Shown here in pieces: positions 1 through 9,543 of a DNA stretch of 64,000 nucleotides. A program made the position numbers and the translations under genes. Under the pieces are notes generated by a model, which saw nothing but the letters and a program-made list of their open reading frames with translations, did not search any database and was not told the DNA's origin. The stretch's first letter is position 1. Each line of letters begins with the position of its first letter. The stretch lies in the NCBI RefSeq assembly GCF_030056705.1, contig NZ_JASHIC010000031.1:1-64000 (forward strand), given 5' to 3'. Source of the stretch: Flectobacillus longus (GTDB lineage: Bacteria; Bacteroidota; Bacteroidia; Cytophagales; Spirosomataceae).

Positions 1-60
1 AAAAGCCATACTGTAATCTCGTTGACTACGCTTCTGTTTCGCTTTTGAACTTGTTTCCAT
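1..60 (-). CDS. Start of an IS transposase OrfA (cut by window edge)
   Basis: Twenty codons are visible, from an ATG at position 60 running leftward out of the window. The peptide contains KAKQKRSQRDYSMAF, which resembles the N-terminus of the small helix-turn-helix OrfA proteins of IS3-type elements common in Bacteroidota. I recognise it from the KRSQRDY pattern only. The sequence just upstream (about 70-108) would be the insertion sequence end, but the other end is outside the window, so the inverted repeat cannot be confirmed. Confidence 0.6.
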   Translation of the reverse strand, partial: METSSKAKQKRSQRDYSMAF

Positions 61-110
61 TTAATAAGTCGGTTGGATGACAACCTATTTCAGGACTAGA
101 CAACTGCATA

Positions 111-144
111 AAAAAAGCCGACTCTGTTATGAGTCGGCTTTTTT
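111..144. terminator. Strong bidirectional hairpin terminator
   Basis: A perfect 14-bp stem (111-124 with 131-144) closes a 6-base loop. It has a GC core with an A run on one side and a T run on the other, so it can stop transcription in both directions. It insulates the insertion sequence edge from the mutS2 side. Confidence 0.8.
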
Positions 145-205
145 ATTTAGCGCATGTTTAAATTTTATAAGTTATTAAAATACTAAATTTTATATTTATT
201 TTAAT

Positions 206-335
206 GAAATCCTACTGTTTGAGCCGAAGGCGAGGTGGGTCGCCACTCCGATTAGGATTTCTTGACTTTCTTTTGCGGCCGCCGCTGCGGTTACTTTTCT
301 TGTGTTAGACGGGCACGCCCAGTGAAGAAAAGTAA
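206..335. repeat. GC-rich structured intergenic repeat
   Basis: Two nested dyads are visible: a perfect 9-bp pair at 206-214/253-261 and a perfect 11-bp pair at 291-301/325-335. Between and inside them lie GC-rich stretches (a GCGGCCGC-like core and a GGGC/GCCC hairpin) that stand out against the AT-rich surroundings. It resembles non-coding hairpin repeats seen in Cytophagales genomes, a statement from memory. No open reading frame is supported in 61-412. Confidence 0.5.
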
Positions 336-412
336 GGTGAGGCGAAGGGATATTTTGTTTATATCACTAATGTCAAATAACATTTTAAAATATTCTCCAA
401 ATAAACATAATC

Positions 413-2896
413 TTACTTCATCTTCACAATAGTAACACCTGCACCGCCTCGGTCAGCGTGTTCGTCTACCATTTTATCGACTTGTTTGTATCCTCTCAAA
501 TGTTGACGAATCAGTGTTCTTAAAATACCATCCCCTTTTCCGTGTACAATTCTAATCTCGTCATATCCTACCATAATGGCGTCGTTCATAAAGCGGTCTA
601 CGTCTACCAAAGCCTCCTCTCCTCTTTTCCCTCTTAAATCAAGGTTGAATGAAAAGTTTTGCATTTTTTCATTCATATCAATTCCCACAAGCTTGGCTTT
701 AGGAGATGCTTTTTGACGAAACTCTTTTCTTGAAATTTTCTCCAAACGATTAAGTTTTACTGTAGTTTTTAAATCGCCAATAGCTACTTCAATATCTTTT
801 CCACGGACGCCCAATACTTCACCAATAGCTTCCTGTCCTTGGATACGTACCAATGAACCTATCACAATATCGCCTCCAATTACTTCAATCACATCTTTTT
901 CCTCTTCTTCTTTCTTTGGAGCAGGCTTATTTTTATTTTCTGGTACTTTTTCGATTACTAAAGATTCTTGAAAATCTTGCAAATCTTGGCGCAATTCTTT
1001 CGTAGCTGACTTATCAGCCTCTTGTTCACGAATCTCTTTAATCGTTGCTTCAATTTTTTGATTAGCAGTTTTTACCAACTCTTTTGCTTGTAATTTTGCG
1101 CTATTCAGAATAGTCTTTTTCTCTGAATCTAATAAGTTTTTCAGTGAGTTATACTGATCAAGTAACTGATCGAGATGACGTTGTTTTTGGGCATTTTCAA
1201 CATTTTTATCAGCAAATACCTTCTTCTCGATTTCTAATTCTTTCACCAATTTTTCAAAACTCACCTGCTGTTTACCCATCTTGTTTTTGGCACGATCGAT
1301 TACATTTTTGGGTAAACCAATTTTGTAAGCAATCTCAACGGCAAAAGAACTCCCTGGTTTTCCGATTTCGAGCTCATAAAGTGGCTCTAAATGTTCTGCA
1401 TCGTAACGCATTGCACCATTGACAAGTCCTTTGGTACGGTCAGCAAAAGTTTTCAAGTTGGTATAGTGCGTGTTTATCACACCATACGCTCCCGAACGAT
1501 TCAAGTCCTCAAGGATACTCTCAGCAATAGCCCCACCCAAGGCTGGCTCTGTACCTGTACCAAATTCGTCAATCAAAAACAAAGTCTTGCGATCAGACTG
1601 TACCAAGAAATGTTTCATGTTCGTCAAGTGCGAACTATAGGTACTTAGGTCGTTCTCTAAGCTTTGTTCATCACCGATATCAATGAAGATATTTCTAAAC
1701 AAACCAATAGTCGAGTACTCAGCCATAGGCACCAATAAACCGCATTGGTACATATACTGAATCAAACCAACAGTTTTGAGTGTGACCGACTTACCACCTG
1801 CGTTAGGTCCTGAAATCAACAAAATACGATTGTCTAACTCCAAGGTAATTGACAAAGGAACAACGCTTTTACCCATCTTCTTGAACGAAGCATAAAGCAA
1901 TGGGTGACGTGCATTTTTCCAGTCTACCAATTGAGTATTCACACTTAAAGGCGCAATAGCTCCCAGCTCAATAGCATAACAAGCTTTGGCACGAACAAAA
2001 TCAATGATTCCAAGGAAAGTATAAGCACGCTTCAATACGGGTACATGCGGACGCAAACGTGTGGTCAAATCCATCAAAATTCGGATAATTTCACGTCGCT
2101 CAGCAGATTCTAACTCACGAATTTCGTTATTGGCTTCTAATACTTCTGTCGGTTCTAGGAATACAGTTTTACCAGTATCCGATTCATCATGAATAAACCC
2201 TTTGATTTTGCGTTTGTGCTCAGCCGCCAACGGAATCACCATACGACCGTTACGCAAAGTCAATGAAAAGTCATCTGTTACCCAGCCATTACTACGAGCA
2301 TTGCGAAGAATACTATCCAGTTTTTTTCGTAAATCATTTTCTTGCGAAACTAACTGACGACGAATCGATTGTAATTCAGCGCTAGCGTTATCTTTCAAAC
2401 GACCACGGTCATCAATTACTTTGTCTAAAGCATCCAAGATGCCCCTTATTTCTAATTTGGCATCTTTACTAGGCTTTACTTCTTCTTGACTCTTGTCGGC
2501 ACGAGGTTGAAAAGCCATGCCCAATAATTCACGTAGTTGTGGATATTGTTCAGGTTCTTTATTGTCAAAAAAACGGAGGCATTCTTGAATTGTACGAAGC
2601 GAAAGTTTTACATCAAAAAACTCAGCTTCGGAAAGAAAAGCGCCTTCAATTGCGGCTTTGGTCAATTGGTGATTGACATCAAGGTAGTTTTGAGAAGGAA
2701 ATGCCTGTGGTTCATATTGCATAATCTCACGCATTTCGTCTACCTGACGAATCATTTTTTGGACTAAATCATAGTTATCCGAAAAACGAACTTTCTCAAC
2801 AAATGCCTTGCCGAGTGGACTAATACATAATTCACTGAGTCGTTCTCTAATTCGGTCAAATCCTAATTTTTGTTCTATATTTTGAGGGTATAACAT
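413..2896 (-). CDS. mutS2: MutS2 family ATPase with C-terminal Smr domain
   Basis: An 827-residue MutS2 homologue. It has the MutS core, a Walker A motif GPNAGGKS near residue 360, the Walker B/signature LIDEFGTGTEP, a long charged coiled coil, and a C-terminal Smr nuclease domain with LDLRG and HGKGDGILR. The family acts in suppression of recombination and, in Bacillus, in splitting collided ribosomes; it is not a mismatch-repair MutS. The chosen start (MLYPQNIEQKLGF) is the second of two adjacent ATGs. The upstream in-frame ATG at 2926 adds only a hydrophobic tail untypical of the family. It is the last gene before the insertion sequence edge. Confidence 0.95.
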   Translation of the reverse strand: MLYPQNIEQKLGFDRIRERLSELCISPLGKAFVEKVRFSDNYDLVQKMIRQVDEMREIMQYEPQAFPSQNYLDVNHQLTKAAIEGAFLSEAEFFDVKLSLRTIQECLRFFDNKEPEQYPQLRELLGMAFQPRADKSQEEVKPSKDAKLEIRGILDALDKVIDDRGRLKDNASAELQSIRRQLVSQENDLRKKLDSILRNARSNGWVTDDFSLTLRNGRMVIPLAAEHKRKIKGFIHDESDTGKTVFLEPTEVLEANNEIRELESAERREIIRILMDLTTRLRPHVPVLKRAYTFLGIIDFVRAKACYAIELGAIAPLSVNTQLVDWKNARHPLLYASFKKMGKSVVPLSITLELDNRILLISGPNAGGKSVTLKTVGLIQYMYQCGLLVPMAEYSTIGLFRNIFIDIGDEQSLENDLSTYSSHLTNMKHFLVQSDRKTLFLIDEFGTGTEPALGGAIAESILEDLNRSGAYGVINTHYTNLKTFADRTKGLVNGAMRYDAEHLEPLYELEIGKPGSSFAVEIAYKIGLPKNVIDRAKNKMGKQQVSFEKLVKELEIEKKVFADKNVENAQKQRHLDQLLDQYNSLKNLLDSEKKTILNSAKLQAKELVKTANQKIEATIKEIREQEADKSATKELRQDLQDFQESLVIEKVPENKNKPAPKKEEEEKDVIEVIGGDIVIGSLVRIQGQEAIGEVLGVRGKDIEVAIGDLKTTVKLNRLEKISRKEFRQKASPKAKLVGIDMNEKMQNFSFNLDLRGKRGEEALVDVDRFMNDAIMVGYDEIRIVHGKGDGILRTLIRQHLRGYKQVDKMVDEHADRGGAGVTIVKMK

Positions 2897-3111
2897 CATA
2901 AAAAAATAACAAATTACGTAAGACATTTGTTCGTAGTCTTACTACAGATCATCAAAAAGGTATCTCTAAGTATCTATTTTAACAAAATGTTATCCCCAAA
3001 TCGATTTTTTAGAAACCCAAAGCCCTTATTTTACAAATTTCTACTCTTTTTTTTCGAAATCAAAACCTTAAGAAATAATGAAGTTGCTAAGCATGAAATG
3101 AGTCAATAAAA

Positions 3112-3145
3112 AATATAAAAAGCCCACAGCTTTTGTCTGTGGGCT
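3112..3145 (-). terminator. Intrinsic terminator of the 3170-4886 gene pair
   Basis: A 9-bp perfect stem (3121-3129 with 3137-3145) around a 7-base loop. The A run on its left reads as a T run on the minus strand, immediately downstream of the stop at 3170. Confidence 0.75.
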
Positions 3146-3169
3146 AAGAAAATACGAAACTTAAACTTT

Positions 3170-4048
3170 CTATTGACAATCTTTCCATTTACGTTCTACA
3201 AAGTCCTGTTTTTTTTCGTCATAAACAAAACAGTGTTGCTCAAGTTTTACCATTTTGTTATTTGCCACTTTGTACAAAGTCGAGGTATATTGTGAGCCTG
3301 CACAACATTGGTTTACTTCGGTAATTCTTTTGGTTTTCGCATCAAATGTCAGTGAAATACCTTCAAACCCACTGTCTTTGTATTGTCCGTTTCCGTCAAC
3401 CAAAAAGTATTTTGAAGAGGTATTTGCACCAGCATAAGATGATTCAAACAACGATATATCAGCTTGACCATCAAAATTAAAATCGCCCGTTTCTACGCTA
3501 TTAAAGCCCATTGGTTGACAATCTACCGCAATGGTTTGAAGCAACTTATCCGTTTTTTTTTCATAAACTTTCAAAGCTTTTACACGTGCTTGATAATCGT
3601 CTTTGGCTTTGTTTAGCACTATTTTAAAATATTGATTACCAGAAGTTGCTTTTTGTAAAAGCTCACGATTACTCCAAGCTACACCTTCTGTTTCATCAAT
3701 GTCGTATTTCTTTGTTAATACTATTTTAAAACTTTTTGTACCAGCAGGATTCGTCCAAGTTCCTGACAATTGAGTAGCCTGAGCTGAAAACTTATCAATT
3801 ACCATTTTACCCGTAACTTTTTCCTTGGCATCCTTTTCGAGAATAGAAAGCATTTTATTCTTGATAGAACCAGAAATATCTATTGGCTCATCATTGCTGG
3901 TATAAACATAAATGCCTTGGATTTCATCGTCAGAATAAATATTCAAAATCAGCTCAATAGGATATTTGTCAATCATACCTGTATAGACAGACTGAGCATA
4001 AGTTGAGCTACACCAAAGTGTACATAATAGTAGTATTAGTTTTTTCAT
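3170..4048 (-). CDS. Secreted protein with an FG-GAP-like calcium loop, function unknown
   Basis: 292 residues with a clear signal peptide (MKKLILLLCTLWCSSTYA). The mature part is rich in beta-strand-like sequence. It contains GDFNFDGQADISLFE, a DxNxDGxxD loop like the calcium-binding turns of FG-GAP/VCBS and XAC2610-type proteins. The gene lies 34 bp downstream of another exported protein with a similar DxDGxxD loop, so the two probably form one transcript. An envelope or extracellular role is inferred from the signal peptide; no enzyme motif is visible. Confidence 0.6.
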   Translation of the reverse strand: MKKLILLLCTLWCSSTYAQSVYTGMIDKYPIELILNIYSDDEIQGIYVYTSNDEPIDISGSIKNKMLSILEKDAKEKVTGKMVIDKFSAQATQLSGTWTNPAGTKSFKIVLTKKYDIDETEGVAWSNRELLQKATSGNQYFKIVLNKAKDDYQARVKALKVYEKKTDKLLQTIAVDCQPMGFNSVETGDFNFDGQADISLFESSYAGANTSSKYFLVDGNGQYKDSGFEGISLTFDAKTKRITEVNQCCAGSQYTSTLYKVANNKMVKLEQHCFVYDEKKQDFVERKWKDCQ

Positions 4049-4082
4049 AATAAATGGATTGTCATAGAGTTTATTCTAAAAA

Positions 4083-4886
4083 TCAGTCCACACCAGCCGT
4101 AAATCCGCCAGCAATGGTTAGCCCTTGTGTTCCTTTCGCGATTTTTGAAAGATATAAGGTACTGTTGATATCGTTGTAATAAGTAGCGGCATCTAACACT
4201 AAATCCAATATACCATCGCCATCAATATCTCCTGCAAACTGAACGGTAGGGATTTTAGAATCAAAACGTGATTGACGAAGCAAGACATTACTGTAATTTT
4301 TACCCTCTTTTGTAAATGAAATAGATAGCGTATAATCAGTCACCAAAATCTGGTTAGGGTCGTCTTTGGAAATTTCCTTTTTACCTATAGCAAATAGTTT
4401 GTATTTCACCCCCAAATACTCAAATTCGATGGCATCATTGGGATATAACTCTGTTTTAGACAAAGTCAACGGCGCAATGACATGGTCTTTCAGATAAGAC
4501 TGCGATTCAATCAATAACAAACAAGTATCTTTTTGAGCAATATTGATTTGAATACCTGTTTTAGCTTCAGGTTTTTCGTCAATCATGTCATCATGAACCA
4601 TTTCCAAAGCAACGCTAGTCGTTTTTAGTTCAAAGCCCTTTTCAGTTTGAAAAATACCAACCCAAGATTTTTTATCTGAGTCTAAAGGTACTTGTCCTTC
4701 ATGAAATGTGCCAGGCATTTGTACCTTGATTTGGTAATCAGTTTCCTTGGGAAACATATTCGTAGAATCAACCTTTACTTGTGCTAACGTGGAGTTTGTT
4801 GAGGTTTGTTGTTCTTGTGATTTTTGCTTGCAAGAGGCCATAGCAAGCAGGCCTAGCAAGGCGCTAGTCTTCAAAAGTGTGTGCAT
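4083..4886 (-). CDS. Lipoprotein with a DxDGDGxxD loop, function unknown
   Basis: 267 residues starting with a lipoprotein signal peptide whose lipobox LAMASC puts the lipidated cysteine near residue 19. The C-terminal part contains GDIDGDGILDLVLDAA, an EF-hand/FG-GAP-like calcium loop. I do not recognise a family. It is first in a two-gene unit with the secreted protein at 3170, which shares the same kind of loop. A shared envelope task is plausible but unproven. Confidence 0.55.
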   Translation of the reverse strand: MHTLLKTSALLGLLAMASCKQKSQEQQTSTNSTLAQVKVDSTNMFPKETDYQIKVQMPGTFHEGQVPLDSDKKSWVGIFQTEKGFELKTTSVALEMVHDDMIDEKPEAKTGIQINIAQKDTCLLLIESQSYLKDHVIAPLTLSKTELYPNDAIEFEYLGVKYKLFAIGKKEISKDDPNQILVTDYTLSISFTKEGKNYSNVLLRQSRFDSKIPTVQFAGDIDGDGILDLVLDAATYYNDINSTLYLSKIAKGTQGLTIAGGFTAGVD

Positions 4887-5019
4887 TTTGGTTCGAGTTT
4901 AAATAAGGTATCTAATATAGCAAAAACAGTAGACACTTTCGATTGCGGATTTCAGATTTTTGATTGCGGAGTTTGAGGGGGTAATTTTCAGAATCAATGA
5001 CAGAAACAAACTTGTCATC

Positions 5020-5205
5020 TCTACAGATTAACTATTCTAATCTAGAACTGTATGAAGGATTATCAAAACTGTTTATTTCGGATGTTGGATTTCGGAAATG
5101 ATAACTTCTATATTTTGTACAAATAAAGGCATTTTACTTTATTTCCGAAATCAGAAATCCCAAACCTGAAATGGTTGGAAATCCTTCGTACACTATTAAT
5201 TCTAA
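5020..5205. repeat. MITE-like imperfect inverted element in the pyc/lipoprotein gap
   Basis: Fills most of the gene-free stretch 4887-5282. Two nested arms are visible: 5050-5061 with 5180-5191 (one mismatch) and a perfect 12-bp pair 5088-5099/5141-5152. The right inner arm, about 5131-5165, recurs in inverted orientation at 57513-57548. A related, less ordered GGATTTCAGATTT stretch lies at 4937-4975. Confidence 0.55.
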
Positions 5206-5222
5206 TCACTAAATTATTCACT

Positions 5223-5266
5223 CAATAAAAAAATCCCCCAAGGCAAGCCAAGGAGGATTTTTTTTA
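5223..5266 (-). terminator. Intrinsic terminator of pyc
   Basis: The stem pairs AATCCCCC with GGAGGATT (one mismatch) and is flanked by an A run on the left and a T run on the right. It lies just past the pyc stop codon at 5283. As it has both runs it could work in either direction. Confidence 0.65.
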
Positions 5267-5282
5267 TAGTGTTTGATATTTC

Positions 5283-8200
5283 TTATTGATTCAAGAAATC
5301 ACCTGAAGTAATTTGCGCCAAACCATCCAAAGGACGATTGTACAAATATCCATAAGTTGCATAGTTTGTACCATCTACCTCAACTTGGATATCCTTACGC
5401 AAGAATACAGATTCTGATTCGTTTTCTGGATAAAATTCTTCGTATTCATCCAAAATTTTCACCAAACGAAGCGGGTTTGTTAATTTGTATAACTCACCAA
5501 CAACTTTATCAGATGCGTCATCAGAAGGAACAATACCCGGATACTCTCCGATGTTGAACATTTTTCCTTGGTAATTAGCCAAACCGATAAACTCAGAATT
5601 ACGAGCAATCAATTTATGTAATTCGTTACCGTATCCTTTACGCAAAGTTCCGTAAACAAATAAGAATTCTTCTTTGTCTGGCTCAGGAAGTTTTGCTTCT
5701 TCTACCGACAATACTAAATCTTCTTGTTCAACTACGGTACCTTCATTGAGCACAATACGAGAAACTACACCTTCGAACGGAGACGATACAATCGATTCCA
5801 TCTTCATGGCTTCAATTACGTACAATGGCGCGTTTTTCTTCACTTCATCGCCTGGTTTTACCAAGATACGACTCAAACGACCTTGCAATGGCGCACCAAT
5901 ATCACCTTTGGCAGAAGCTTTTGCGTGTTGAGGGCGTTCAATTTTGATATTTCTATCTAAAATCTTGATACGACGAGCCTGACCGTTCAATTCGAAAGTA
6001 ACAGTACGCAAACCTGATTCGTCTGGTTCTGAAGCGTACAAATATTTCACAATGATGGTTTTACCTTCGTCGATGGTGATTAGAATTTCTTCATCTTGCT
6101 TCAAACCATAGAAGAACGCCGTAGTAGGAAGCGCAGATACATCGCCGTAGTTTTGTTGAGCTTTGTAATAGTCTTCATATACTTTCGGATACATCTTGTA
6201 AGAAAGATAATCCAAGAAACCTTCTTGATTTTCAGGGAATTTAGCTTGGAAATCAGCAAAATCCTTATCAAAATCAATTGGTGTAATATTATCGTTTGGA
6301 CGACCTGTAATGGCAAGATCTCCTTTCAAGATAATTTCCTGTAATTGTTTAGGGAAACCACCATAAGGCTGACCAAGACCACCTTTGAAGAAGTCTTTTA
6401 CAGATTCAGGGAAAGAAAGTGTTGCACCACGAGCATATACATCTTCTGCAGTCAAGCTATTTGCAGTCATGAAGATAGCCATATCTCCTACTACTTTTGA
6501 AGAAGGCGTTACTTTTACAATGTCACCAAACAATTTGTTTGCCTCCACATAATTGCGCTTCATCAACTCAAATTTATCACCCACTCCCAAGGCAATCGCC
6601 TGACCACGCAAGTTAGTGTACTGACCACCAGGGATTTCATTGTCATAAACTTCAGCAGTACCTGCTTTCAATTCAGATTCGAATGGATAATAGATTTGAC
6701 GAATATCTTCCCAATAGTTAGAATATTGGTTCAATAAGCCTAAGTTCAATGGACAATCACGCTCGTTGCCTTGCATCATTGCCACCACTGAGTTGAAGTT
6801 TGGTTGAGCAGTCAAACCAGACATGGCACCTAATGAACAGTCAACAACATCGACACCTGCTTCAATCGCTTTCAAGTAGGTAGCTGCTTGAATCGACGCT
6901 GTGTCGTGTGTGTGTAAGTGAACAGGAATAGCAAGAGCCTTTTTCAACTCTGTAACCAAAGTTTGTGCTTGGTATGGTCTTAACAAACCAGCCATATCTT
7001 TGATACAAAGCATGTGAGCACCTTCGTCTTCCAACTGGCGAGCCATATCTAAGTAATACTGAAGTGTATATTTTTCGTTGTTGAAAATATCACCTGTATA
7101 ACAAATAGAAGCTTCAGCAATGGAGTTAGTTCGCTCACGAACGGCACGAATCGAAACTTTCATAGCTTCTACCCAGTTCAATGAGTCGAAGATACGGAAT
7201 ACATCGATACCGTTTTCGGCAGATTTTTCTACAAATTTCTCAATCAAGTTGTCAGGATATGCTGAGTAACCAATGGCATTGGAGCCACGGAACAACATTT
7301 GCAACAACATATTTGGCATAGCCTCACGGAAAGCCTGTAAACGCATCCAAGGCGATTCGTTCAAGAAACGCATCGATACGTCGAAGGTTGCACCACCCCA
7401 CACTTCCATTGAGAATAGTTCTGGGAAGCTTTTGGCAAAACCCTCTGCCACAGCCAACATATCACGGGTACGAACACGAGTAGCCAAAAGCGACTGGTGA
7501 CCATCACGGAAAGTTGTATCTGTGTAAAGGATTTGTTTTTGGTCTTTTACCCATTGTGCAAACTTATCAGCGCCCATCGAATCCAAACGCTGCTTGTTAC
7601 CTATTGGATATTCAGCATATTTATCAAATGCAGGAACTACTGGCGTACGGAAAGTACGTTCGTTTTTCACTTTTACATCTGGGTTGCCATTTACAACCAC
7701 CTCGCCTAAATAGCGAAGAGCTTTTGTAGAACGGTCACGAGTAGGAGTAAAGTTGAAAAGTTCTGGATGTGAGTCAATAAACTGTACCACGCATTTTCCT
7801 TGTTGGAAAATAGGGTGTTGAATTACATTACGTAAGAAAGGAATGTTGGTTTTTACCCCACGAATACGGAATTCAGTAAGAGCACGCAACAAACGTTCAG
7901 AAGCACCTTTCAAAGTACGACCTTTAGCCGAAACTTTTACGAGCATTGAATCGAAGTAAGGAGAAATTTTAACCCCAGGATACGACGAACCCTCATCCAA
8001 ACGAATGCCAAAACCAGCAGCATTACGATATGCAATGATAGTACCAAAGTCAGGTTTGAAGCCATTGGCAGGGTCTTCTGTAGTAATACGACACTGAATA
8101 GCATAACCTCTCAATGGAATATCCTCTTGGCGAAGGATATAAATATTCGGGTCAGAAAGGCGGTAGTTTTGAGCAATCAAAATTTGGGTACGCACAATGT

Positions 8201-9143
8201 CGATACCTGTTACCTCTTCTGTAATAGTATGTTCTACCTGAACGCGTGGGTTTACTTCGATAAAGTAGATATTCTCGTCTTTATCTACCAAGAACTCAAC
8301 CGTACCAGCGTTGTAATAATTTACGGCTTTACCAATCGATAAGGCGTATTTGTACAACTTTTGTTTGGTTTCATCTTTCAAACCCACAGAAGGTGCTACT
8401 TCTACTACCTTTTGGAAACGACGTTGTACCGAACAATCGCGCTCATAAAGGTGTACTAAGTTGCCATGTTGGTCACCCAACAACTGCACCTCAATATGTT
8501 TTGGTTGGTCGATGAACTTCTCAATAAAGATAGTATCATCACCAAACGCATTTTTAGCTTCGTTTTTCGCTTCAGCGAAAGCTTTTTCTAAAGCTTCCTC
8601 TTCACGTACTACACGCATACCACGACCACCACCACCGGCCGCAGCTTTTACCATTACAGGAAAACCAATACGACGAGCCTCTCTAAGTGCAATATCATAC
8701 GATACTAGCTCCTCTTTCGAGTCTTCAATCATTGGTACTTCAGCCTTACGAGCAGCATCTTTGGCAGCTACCTTATCGCCCAAAGCATTCATTGCTTCTG
8801 GAGAAGGACCAACAAATTTGATTCCTTCTTCACGACAACGACGAGCCAATGTTACGTTTTCAGAAAGAAATCCATAACCTGGATGAATAGCGTCTATTTC
8901 TTTCTCCTTACATAACTTTATTAACCCCTCGATATCGAGATATGGTTTTAAAGGTTCGTCGTCCTTACCAATTTGATAAGCCTCATCCGCTTTGTATCTG
9001 TGAAGCGAATAACGATCTTCAAATGTGTAAACGGCAACCGTTCGGATACCTAACTCAGAGGCAGCACGCATAATACGGATAGCAATCTCACCACGGTTGG
9101 CGACAAGTAAGCTATTAATCGTTTGAACGTATGGTTGTGGCAT
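5283..9143 (-). CDS. pyc: Pyruvate carboxylase with C-terminal GGCT/AIG2-like domain
   Basis: 1286 residues. Pyruvate carboxylase converts pyruvate, bicarbonate and ATP to oxaloacetate. The order is biotin carboxylase/ATP-grasp (about 1-450, glycine loop GGGGRGMRV near 168), carboxyltransferase (starting near 540 with DTTFRDGHQSLL, metal site HLHTHDT near 741), an allosteric/PC-OADA region, and a biotinyl domain with EAMKMES, the biotinylated lysine being Lys1114. This already accounts for the usual length of about 1150. Residues 1157-1286 form an additional module beginning FLFVYGTLRKG, with GELYKL and LDEYEEFYP, typical of the gamma-glutamylcyclotransferase/AIG2-like fold. The reading frame is continuous with no break at the joint. 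Confidence 0.95.
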   Translation of the reverse strand: MPQPYVQTINSLLVANRGEIAIRIMRAASELGIRTVAVYTFEDRYSLHRYKADEAYQIGKDDEPLKPYLDIEGLIKLCKEKEIDAIHPGYGFLSENVTLARRCREEGIKFVGPSPEAMNALGDKVAAKDAARKAEVPMIEDSKEELVSYDIALREARRIGFPVMVKAAAGGGGRGMRVVREEEALEKAFAEAKNEAKNAFGDDTIFIEKFIDQPKHIEVQLLGDQHGNLVHLYERDCSVQRRFQKVVEVAPSVGLKDETKQKLYKYALSIGKAVNYYNAGTVEFLVDKDENIYFIEVNPRVQVEHTITEEVTGIDIVRTQILIAQNYRLSDPNIYILRQEDIPLRGYAIQCRITTEDPANGFKPDFGTIIAYRNAAGFGIRLDEGSSYPGVKISPYFDSMLVKVSAKGRTLKGASERLLRALTEFRIRGVKTNIPFLRNVIQHPIFQQGKCVVQFIDSHPELFNFTPTRDRSTKALRYLGEVVVNGNPDVKVKNERTFRTPVVPAFDKYAEYPIGNKQRLDSMGADKFAQWVKDQKQILYTDTTFRDGHQSLLATRVRTRDMLAVAEGFAKSFPELFSMEVWGGATFDVSMRFLNESPWMRLQAFREAMPNMLLQMLFRGSNAIGYSAYPDNLIEKFVEKSAENGIDVFRIFDSLNWVEAMKVSIRAVRERTNSIAEASICYTGDIFNNEKYTLQYYLDMARQLEDEGAHMLCIKDMAGLLRPYQAQTLVTELKKALAIPVHLHTHDTASIQAATYLKAIEAGVDVVDCSLGAMSGLTAQPNFNSVVAMMQGNERDCPLNLGLLNQYSNYWEDIRQIYYPFESELKAGTAEVYDNEIPGGQYTNLRGQAIALGVGDKFELMKRNYVEANKLFGDIVKVTPSSKVVGDMAIFMTANSLTAEDVYARGATLSFPESVKDFFKGGLGQPYGGFPKQLQEIILKGDLAITGRPNDNITPIDFDKDFADFQAKFPENQEGFLDYLSYKMYPKVYEDYYKAQQNYGDVSALPTTAFFYGLKQDEEILITIDEGKTIIVKYLYASEPDESGLRTVTFELNGQARRIKILDRNIKIERPQHAKASAKGDIGAPLQGRLSRILVKPGDEVKKNAPLYVIEAMKMESIVSSPFEGVVSRIVLNEGTVVEQEDLVLSVEEAKLPEPDKEEFLFVYGTLRKGYGNELHKLIARNSEFIGLANYQGKMFNIGEYPGIVPSDDASDKVVGELYKLTNPLRLVKILDEYEEFYPENESESVFLRKDIQVEVDGTNYATYGYLYNRPLDGLAQITSGDFLNQ

Positions 9144-9543
9144 TTTTTGAGTTTGTCAGTTTGGAGTTTAAAACAGTCAGGAATAAAAATAGATAAAAGG
9201 TACTCTTTGAAATACGAAATTTTCGCAATCGTGATTTCTTCTATCATTTACAAGATTAACAGAATAAAGAATTATTAATTCATACAAAAATCAAAAATAA
9301 ATTGTGTATTTACCCAAACTTTCACAAGAAAATTTGGTCTATATTAGAAAGATGCAATTTTGTTTGGGTTAGATACAACTGATTGATTGTTATGCTAACT
9401 ATTTCCATAACAAATCACCAATTTTTATCTTAAAAATAGTTAAATCGACAGGTCTACCTAAGTACTTCTCTCTATTTGTCTGCAACCTTTGGTTAAAATC
9501 TTGCATCTTAGGGTTAAAATCTAAAAATCTCTTTGAACCCACT
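9144..9543. other. Divergent intergenic region pyc / DUF418
   Basis: 400 bp of AT-rich DNA between divergent genes, so it must hold both promoters. On the minus strand a TATTTTTG box (9292-9299) fits the Bacteroidota TAnnTTTG -7 consensus, about 150 bp ahead of pyc. I see no convincing repeat or open reading frame; the reading frames overlapping here are antisense shadows. Confidence 0.4.

Noticed and set aside
8461-8877. 138-codon plus-strand frame inside pyc
   Set aside because: Antisense shadow of the conserved biotin carboxylase coding sequence; low-complexity Ser/Ala composition from reverse reading.
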